DNA from: Strigamia acuminata
Taxonomy: Eukaryota; Arthropoda; Chilopoda; Geophilomorpha; Linotaeniidae
DNA length: 64,000 nucleotides
Direction of reading: 5' to 3'
Assembly: GCA_949358305.1 (NCBI GenBank)
Contig: OX442316.1
Coordinates: forward strand, 12,524,001-12,588,000
Shown: positions 50,901 to 59,900 of the stretch, piece after piece
How the letters are laid out: every line of letters begins with the position of its first letter
Position numbering within the stretch: position 1 is the first letter of the stretch
Made by a program: the position numbers and the translations under genes
The notes under the pieces: model-generated
Database searches by the model: none
The model's input: the letters and a program-made list of their open reading frames with translations, nothing else
What the model was told of the DNA's origin: nothing

Positions 50901-53900
50901 TTTTTTGGGAATAAAAGATATGGTGGGTTTGAAGTTTATGGGGATTTTGGGTGCGAGGGTTAGAGAAACGTACAGGTGATGAGTATTCCATGCCACGAAG
51001 TGCCATCATTGATTCTTTGTGATGGAGAAATGGACGAGTGGCGAATGAAATCGAGCTTAAGTTTGATTTGGATCCATAATCCCGGGTCTAAAAAATGGAA
51101 AAGAACGGGGGAAAAAATGGAGTTTGGAAATCCCAAGTAAAAATGAAGCTTAAATCTATTTCTGGATATAGAAAAGAGAGGCCTCTTTGGTCGGTTCTTT
51201 GCTTTCCGATAATCCCTGCCGCCTGATCGAGTCGAAAGCAGACGAGTTGCTTTCTGCTTGAGAGTGAGGTCCAAATTTATTTTCCACGCTGCTGTAATCC
51301 TCAGTGGCAAGGATCAGTTGGCAAGGGGTGTGTTGGGCTACTGAATAAGGGCTGGGATTAAAGTGCGTGTCCTAATCCAAGCTGTGGATGCGTGCTCTCA
51401 AGTGGAATGGCCGAGCCACACACTGTGCACTCCTCCTCCCTTTCTGACCACTTTGTCATGGCAGTTGAGCCGTACGGCACCGAGGCTGATCGCTTATCAA
51501 AAGGCTTCTCTTTCTTCCCGCTCGGCCAACCCGATTTTCTTTATCCCTTTTCTTTTCTCTGAGTGATGGAGGAGCACAAGTGTGCGGATAACGGCCCGAA
51601 ATGGCGTCCACCTAGCGACCAAAAGAAACTTTTCGTAGTCAAAGAAGAATTAAAACGTTTTCATTGCAGTTACGTATGGATGGAAGTTTTTTTTTGTTTT
51701 TTATTTTTTGGGTGGAGTTGGGGTTGGGGGTGGGGAAAGGAAAAATCAATGTGTCAGTCAAATTTGTGTTGGCTTAGAGGATTTTTTACTCGCTCTCTCT
51801 TGTCGATGAATTCGTGCAGTGCAGAATTTTGACTAAAGGAATTTTTTTCTAGAAAATAATAAAAACAATTTTTTAGTTTTTGTAATTGTTTATCTAAAAA
51901 ATTAACTGTTGTTGGTTTGGCGCGAGTCGATAAAGGGTTGAGAGAGTGCAAGCGAGGGTCAAAAAGAGCATTCTTGATTCATTTACGTCAAATCTGAAGC
52001 CCTCGTCGCACTTTCATCCAGTTTAAGTCGCGAGATGGAGTTGCAACTCTATTTATTCATAGACTTTGTGTCTTTTCTTGCAATCCGTGGGTCCGGCGGG
52101 AAGATTTATCGGCCATCATTATGCCCCTTCGGTAATGGTCTCGTTGCTGAGGGTGCGGCTGCAATTTTCTTTTCTTTGAAAGCGAGGGTGCTATTGTTTA
52201 CATTAAAGTGCAGAGTTTTTCTTGCAGTGAAGAGAACGGTAGTGCAATGCCTGACGGGCCGAGATCACACCCGAATATTATGAAATAAGGTCAATTTTGG
52301 CAGCTAAGCCGCGGGAAATGGCACCCGGCGAACGCTTCTGGCAAGATGGGAAACCATTAGGCTTGTGAAGCGACGCCGGCGGGGCGGCCGCGTTGCATCT
52401 CCCTATTGATCCCCTTCCTCCAACTTGCCACCTCTTCTTGTTGAGCTGATGGATAGAAGGTGCCCCCTTCTTCGTTTTGGTCCCGGCACGCGCCACGGGT
52501 CCCCTAACTCTTCATCTGCCGAAGATCCACGTCGGGAGACGCAGACTCACTTTGAACGCGACAGTCGCCTAATAAGGACTTGTAGTCTTTTTGCCTGGTA
52601 ATGGCTGGTGATTTGTAGTTCAGAATCATCATCTTTTTTTCTTCTTTCTTTTTTCTAAGGGAAGTGGAATTGAGATGAGTTTTTTTTTAAATTGGCAACA
52701 TGTAAAGTTGAAGTTGCCGGACTGCAGTTTAGTAGATTTGGAGTTTTAGGCGTTGGATTGATGATGTTAATTTATAATTGCAGATTAAGAAAAAGTAATT
52801 ACTGGGGGGATATTCAGAGACGGGTTCGTGTGTTCACAAATTGTACAAAAAAAAATCCGGATTTGCTTAATCGTTGTGTAATAATGGTGTTTTGTTGGGT
52901 GATAAAAGAACAAATGTACATTTAAAAATAAAAAAAAATTAAGTACGGAGTAATTATTAATTTGAACGACATTAACTGTACATGCAGCTTGTAGAAATGA
53001 CTTTCATGGATTATCGATAATTCAGATTACCGTAAGTCAAATCTGGATTTTAACTTTGAATAAGACAATTTGGATTATTGTTTCGAATAAAATCACACTT
53101 GTATATTGTTCTCAATCGAATGTGTCCTCGTTTGAGTTATTCTTTTCACTGCAGTTTCTTAAGTTACCTGTTTGACGTATTGGGGGGAGATGTGTGTATA
53201 TTTTAAAATGGAATTTTGCTTCGTTTATTTGCGAAAGAGTTATAGTCGAAAATGATCAAAATTAGAGATTTCACGTGGGATTGAATTTTTTTTTTCCCGT
53301 CCCCTTTTTCGTTGATGTTTTCGGTGGGCATATGCGGTGGAGTTATGATGATTGCAGTGTGGTGAATTATGAGCGAAGTCGAGTCGCTTTTTTCGCACTT
53401 TGTTGGTGCAATTGGTTGTTATCTGCCGTTAGATCCCCGCCGGGGCTGGGCTGGGCTGGGCTAGCCAGGCGCTGGTGGAGCCCGCCGGAGCCCGCCGGAG
53501 CCGTGCGTAGCGGGGCAGCCCACGCGTTGTCGTTTCCAGGGGCAACAAGTTCGAACGTTTTCACTTATCGGTGGTGGGCATCAGACACAGTGCGCCGTTG
53601 TTTGCTCGAGTAGGGGACGGAGGAAGTCGCTCCTCCCCTGCAGCGGCGAATCACGTGACACACGAGTTTTATCAGAGTGAACGATGACTGAGAAACGGGT
53701 CGTTAGGATAAATTAATTAAGAAAAGTTCATATTTATGCAAATTGGAGTCACTCGCCTACCCCCTTCCTCTTTTGTTTACGAGTGGAGAGTGAGTGGGCC
53801 GTCTAACCTTGCGACTACCTCTCCAATCTTCTTTGTCTCGTGACACCTTGAGGCCCCGCCCACTTCTCAGGCGCGTCTTTCTCCCCGAGGCGAGATTCTG

Positions 53901-56900
53901 GATGCGTGCGCGGTCAATGAGGTCACTCTATGGGATTATTATGTTTGTGTACACTTCCTGATAAGATAGTTTTTAAGTGTCTCATCTACAGTTATAGTTT
54001 AATTCGAAACCCGCGTCGATGGCGCTCTCTTTATTCAACGCAGTTTATCTAAGGAAGTTTTCCTCCAAAATGGCCTTTGTCTCGTGCAATTAAGAGATGC
54101 AAATCTTTGACTCGATAAAACGAAAACTCGAGAGTAAAACTCTGTCTGGCCAATTAACACGTTGCACGTGCACGATACTGATTTAAATTCCTCTCGATGC
54201 AATCGCGCTCGAATTTAAACACAATTTTGAGCACATTTTTCTCGATTTTAACTTAAACAAGAAAGTTTTTTTCTTTTGTTTCTTTTATCTTTTATATTTT
54301 ATTTTGTTTTATTTTCAATTTATTTTTGGGGATAATATTTGATCTTAAGAATTCAGTTGGCAACTCCCTTCGTTTCCTTGTTTTCGTATATTGCACACTC
54401 CTCTTCATCTTTCCGTCCCACAAGAGTCGGTGGCATTAAGACGCTGCGGCGTTGGAATTTGCATTTGAGGACCCATGAAAAATTGAAGCTCTTTGCTTTC
54501 TTATTGGATACATACGGTGTGCGATTGAAAACGTTGAGTTGGGGAAAATCGACGATGCATACTTTAAAAAAAAAAATCCATTTGTTTCATGTTTACTTTA
54601 ATGCAAACTTTCACTTTGCTTCACATCAACCCAGAAAAAAGTACTAAATAACTCACGTATTTTTTTTAAAAAAATATATTTAAAAATTTCTCAGTCTGTC
54701 CACCATTTTTGTTTGAAAAAAAAAAAATCTAAAAAAAAAAATATTTTTTTGCTTTCCCTCTATCGCCATTCTCGCGTGGGTGGTCTCACTCACTCCTCCC
54801 TTTGCCATCCACCACTTTTACCCGATGAAGGATCGTTGAGAGGACCTTTTGATGATGATGCGGGAAAAGAGAGAGAGAAAGAGAGCACGAGTAACTCTCC
54901 CTTCCTTCGCCGCCCCCTTCCCCATAACCTCTATCAAGGAAGTGAGGAGGAGGGTCGCCACTCATGATGGAGGTCCGTGTGGAGGTGGAGGGGAAGAGAA
55001 AATGGTCGTTCAATGCTGGCAATCTACCGCCAGTTAGGTGAGAATTGGATTTTTATTGGGTCGGAATGCCAGGATCGAGCTGACGGCGCCAGATCAAGGT
55101 GACGGGCACGGCTGGAAATCGGAGGCGACGGCCTAGTGCTCCAGCGCCACCTGGACTCGAGCTTGGCCTTGATTCCCCTGTCGCGAGCAATCACGTCGCC
55201 AGAGTTGGTGAGGGGGACAAACGTAATCACTCGGCTCCTCTCCTCTCCTCTCTTCTCCCTTTTTTTCTGGCCTTAACTCGTGCTCCCTCCCAATCTCCCC
55301 TCAGCTTCGCGTCTCCATCCACGCACGCTTCTGCTTTCTGCCAGACACCATTTGTCAATGGTGGCAGCTCGACCATCGGTAACTGTTTTTTTTTTTTCCG
55401 TCTACCCCTCACTCGACTTGATATGTGCGGTTCTATATTCGCCCAACAGATGGCGCTTAGTGTCTCGCAATGAAAATTGACGTTGCGTATAGTGGAGTTT
55501 TAGAGACACGTGGATTTGGCTTGCTTCCGTACTGCTCGCTTGACGCCAACTCGGCGATTTCGTGTTTGCACGAGAAGTCCAATCGGATTCCTTGAACTTA
55601 ATGAGTGTTGTGGAACCAAAGATTTAGACCTGTCTTTCAAATTGTGCCGAAATCTCGGGGAATTAGTTTGGAATAAATTGGAGTTTTACAGAGAGGGAAA
55701 AAGAGAAGGGAAGGAAGGAAAAAAAAATTGAAAAAGATTGAGGTTTAAAATCGTATATTAAAAAAATGGGGGAGTTAAAGCGATAAGGAAATTGATTGGG
55801 GTTGGGAATGAGAGACAGAGGGGTTTTAAGGTAAGGGTGTGTGTTTTTTTCGGATGGTTTGATTAAGTGAGGAGATGCGTGTACGCACCTTCTCTCTCGC
55901 CAAATTGTTAATTCTGTGTTGTTTTAGTCCTTTTTAATGACACGAGTTGAAGCCTGGCAACATATTCGCAGTAAGAACTAATTACATTTCTTCATAAATT
56001 CTAAATGAACTTAAGGTAGTTTTAAGTAATTGTCTTGCCGAGAGTAAAAAGGTTTAGAGCTACAGGACGGGGAAGGAAAAAGTGCCTAATGAGCTTCAAC
56101 AAACATTAATGCAATGTCAGAAGGAGTTTCACGTGGTGGGGGCGAAAAAACGAAGGGAACAGATTTTGTGTTGATATTTTTCTGCTGGAGCAAAAATGTA
56201 AGGGGAAATGGAAGTTGGAAAGTTTGGGATTTTTAGTTTTGTTTTAATGATTAGTAAAAATTTGTAAAAGGTTTTCTCTTTTTTTTTTTTTTTGTTTAGT
56301 TATGGAGTTAGTGAATTATTTGCCAAGTACAAAGTGCATGTATTTTTCATGGATTCGCCTCTTTTGATGTGGCTTTCTCAAGCGGGAGGAAGTCTCACCA
56401 TTCCCAGTTGACAAGTGCTTTGTGTGCTTACATCCTGTTTGCAATTGAACAGAATATGGCGGCACAAGAGGCCAGAGTTAATGTAGTCTAGCCACATCCG
56501 TGCTTTACTATTGTGTTGCACTCACTAAAACTTTTACGGTCGTAGCTTCACCGTTTTGCCAGTTGGAGTTGAAAACTCATTAATGGCACTCGCCAATTTA
56601 ATCCGGTTATTGAAAGACCCGTGCATATTTTATGCACTTGATGTAATATGAGAAAGATGGCTCTGTTTGTTTTCACGTTTCTCTACTTTTTTTTAAAAAC
56701 AATTTTTTTTTTTTTAGATTTATTTATTTATTTATTTATTTTTTGGAAATTGTGTAAATGTAGTCAAATAAATGGTTTTTGAAAGTTTTAAGTGGTTAAT
56801 AAAGTCTTTTTATATACGCTTGGAGATGTTTGTGAAGGTTTAACATGTGTACTGACATCGGGGTGCTTTTGAGGTTGGGCTTCTCATGCAATCACGATTT

Positions 56901-59900
56901 TTAAATTCAACTAGCATTGAGTTGTTTTTTTTTATGAAAATTTTTTTATCATAGGAAATTGAAAATAAAATAAAAATAGAAATAAATTTTTTATTTGTGG
57001 TAAATTTTTTTAAAAATTTTTTAAAAAAATTTTATTTATTTTTTATTCAAATAAATGTTGAGAAGAAAGATGTTAAAAGAATGAAGCGCTGGAGTGACTA
57101 CCGATTTTCACCGATAGTAATTCTTCTTCGTTCTCCAATTTTGAATGGGTTTGCAATTAAAATAGAAAGTTGGTTTTTTCGTTGAAACGGCTCCCAAAAG
57201 CCACACATAACCCGTTTCTATGGCCCCTATTGAGTGAATGGCGTCGTCACCTCTGACTGATAGATGCCAAGAAGGGAGAAAGGAGATTGAAGCTTTTCTC
57301 GCGAGAACGCGATAATGGGCCACCGGGCGTCAGTTTTCTCCCCACTATGTTGCGTAATGGTCGCCATCTGTCAGCCGCGATGACTTATTGATCCACTCGA
57401 GCGGATCATCGCTGCCTAATCAATCTGGTTATCGGGTAGACTCACGGCCATAACATCCGAGGCCTCCAGCGACTGACGGGATTAGAACGCGCCGCCAGCA
57501 TCGGCTTTTGTGATCTCAGGCGTGTGATGATCAACATTGGCCACCTGAGGATTTTCACGTCGGATAAATGTTTATCACGTCTTTAAAAGACAAATCTCGA
57601 GTTTCATTGAAAAGAGCATAAAAGAATTTATTTTCGAATTTTATTTTATTTTATTTTTTATTTTTTTTTAAATTTAAATTTGAATTCTTTGAAATGGGAA
57701 TAAAAGTGACGCGTTATTTGTTGATTTATTTATTGGGGGTCCCGTGACACGAAGTAAATTGACCGTTTATGTTTACCTTTGGAATGGAAGCGCAATCTAT
57801 CTCTCGTGGGTGAGTGTAGTCGTACATCAGACGCGCTGCATCGCTGTGCCGGCGCCAGCGTCGTAATCGTCGGCGCCTCAACCCTGCCGTGCCCGCGCTT
57901 AATTAGGTCAGAGCGTCACGGAGCTGTGACTGCGGTGGGGGCTAATCAAATTTCTTTCGCTATCGGCGCACCAAATGTTGATGTTTTCGATGCGATTTAA
58001 CGCTCGTCTCTACCTTAAATTCCTCGCTATTTTTCAATGTCTTTTTGCTCTCGTGTTATGTAATAAATATTTATGGCGTAAAAATCCCTGCGAAGATGTC
58101 GCTGCCATTCATTTATTTCTATATATATGTGCTTCTAAGTAGTAAGACAGTGGGAATGGTCCTGTTGGCGCCATTGAGCTTTTTTCGTCTGTTTTGTTAA
58201 CGCGTAAATGGCATTTGTGTGAATAAATTTTTTTTATTTTATATATATTTAATGTTTGTATTTATTTCTTTACTTTGTTTAGGTAAATCTATTCCGGTAC
58301 ATTGCATCGTGGAACAAGTACCAAGTCCTCAGAACTGTGACCAAGCTGGCGAACCCCTTCAACCAACTGTAGAACTGGACAGCTATGCCATTATTCCTAG
58401 CAGCACCCTCTTCTGCGAGCTCGTGCGGACGGGGCTCCTCAAACTGGGCTACGCGCAATCCGAGACTATCGGAGCTAAAGGTTTAATAAATTTTTTTTTT
58501 ATTTATTTTTTTTTTATTTCTGCATTTTATTATTCCTATCTTTACACTTTTTCTTTTCTTTTTCCTTTTTTTTGGGCCTGACAAAAAAAAATTAGTTGTG
58601 CATGCTCTTCTTTCTTGCTTTCTTTCTTCTTCTTTCTTTTTACTGGTTCAAAGTGAGTACCGTAGATTTATTTTTTCCCGAGAGTTCAGGGAGGATGTTG
58701 TTTAAATTTATTGTAATTTGTCGATTGCGGTGTTTTTGATATATGATATGTATTAAATAGGTATTAAATCTTAGCAATCGGAGAGGTTTTGTTTAGTACT
58801 CTCATTAAATATAGATATTAATAGGGTTAATTGGTTAAGCCAGAAAAATGTAAATCTAAAAAATGACGGTAAATTTCAATAAGAAATGAATAGAAAATCT
58901 GTTTTGTACTTCTTTCTCGGAATATGAATGGCGCAGATTTACGATGCTTTATTCTTATTTTTTTAAATTGCAAATAGACGTAATTTTAATGATTGCTTTA
59001 ATAAAACAACACATTTGTTGATACGGGGCGCAGCTTTGGTGAAATCGCCGCGCTGCGATTAGACCGTCAGCAATACCGGAGGGAGCGATAAACGATCGGG
59101 CTGAAGCGGTGTCGAGTTTGTCAAGATGCAACGTGGTTCCATCAGTCGTCTGTCAGCATAGGCACACATTGGGGTAGGGGATGGCAAATACTGATAGTTG
59201 CTATGGCGACACCGCTATGTATATCAAACAGTCCAGTGGGACAAGGATCGACCACAAAGTGGGCACTCCCTTGCGAGCGCGTGCACGATTCCCACGAGGG
59301 TCGTCGGATAAATTGTTTGGGAGCAGAAATCCCGAGACTGGCGAATTTTATGAGATTAAAAGTCGGATTAGTAAAGGGTCGAAATAAGAGGAGACGATCG
59401 AGTGTCACATTTGGCCCTTATCTGCGTGCGGGTTTACTGCTCACCGCATGTGTGACTCATGATTTTGGATTTGAAATGAAATGAAACAAAGTCGGCTTTT
59501 AAATTAACTGCAAATCAAATTGAAGGGAATGTGCGTGGCCAATGTAATTTATTCGCTTTTTATCTCGTTTATGGTATGTTTAGGTGCCATTCATATAAAA
59601 AATTGGAAACCACTTTCGTTTGATATGATAAGTGATGAGCCAGAAGCAACCGTAGGAGAGATACTCGGAGAGTTGACCACAGTAGCGACGCTCAGGATTC
59701 GACTTTACAGGTGAGTTTTGTTTACTTTTTTTTTTATTTTTTTTCTTTTTTCCAAAGTTGTCAGTTTTTGAATTAATTTTTTTCTTTGCAATGCAATTTT
59801 TGTTGTTAATTTTTTTTGGATTTTTAAAGAAAAATGTCGGGAATTGATGTGAAAATATTACGGCTTAAAATTGCATTGCGGGGGTTAGAAATTGATTATA

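Noticed and set aside
53003-53100. Possible second pogo-like end (GGATTATCGATAATTC)
   Set aside because: The resemblance to the MITE end is short, and no partner inverted repeat or TA-flanked boundary was found.
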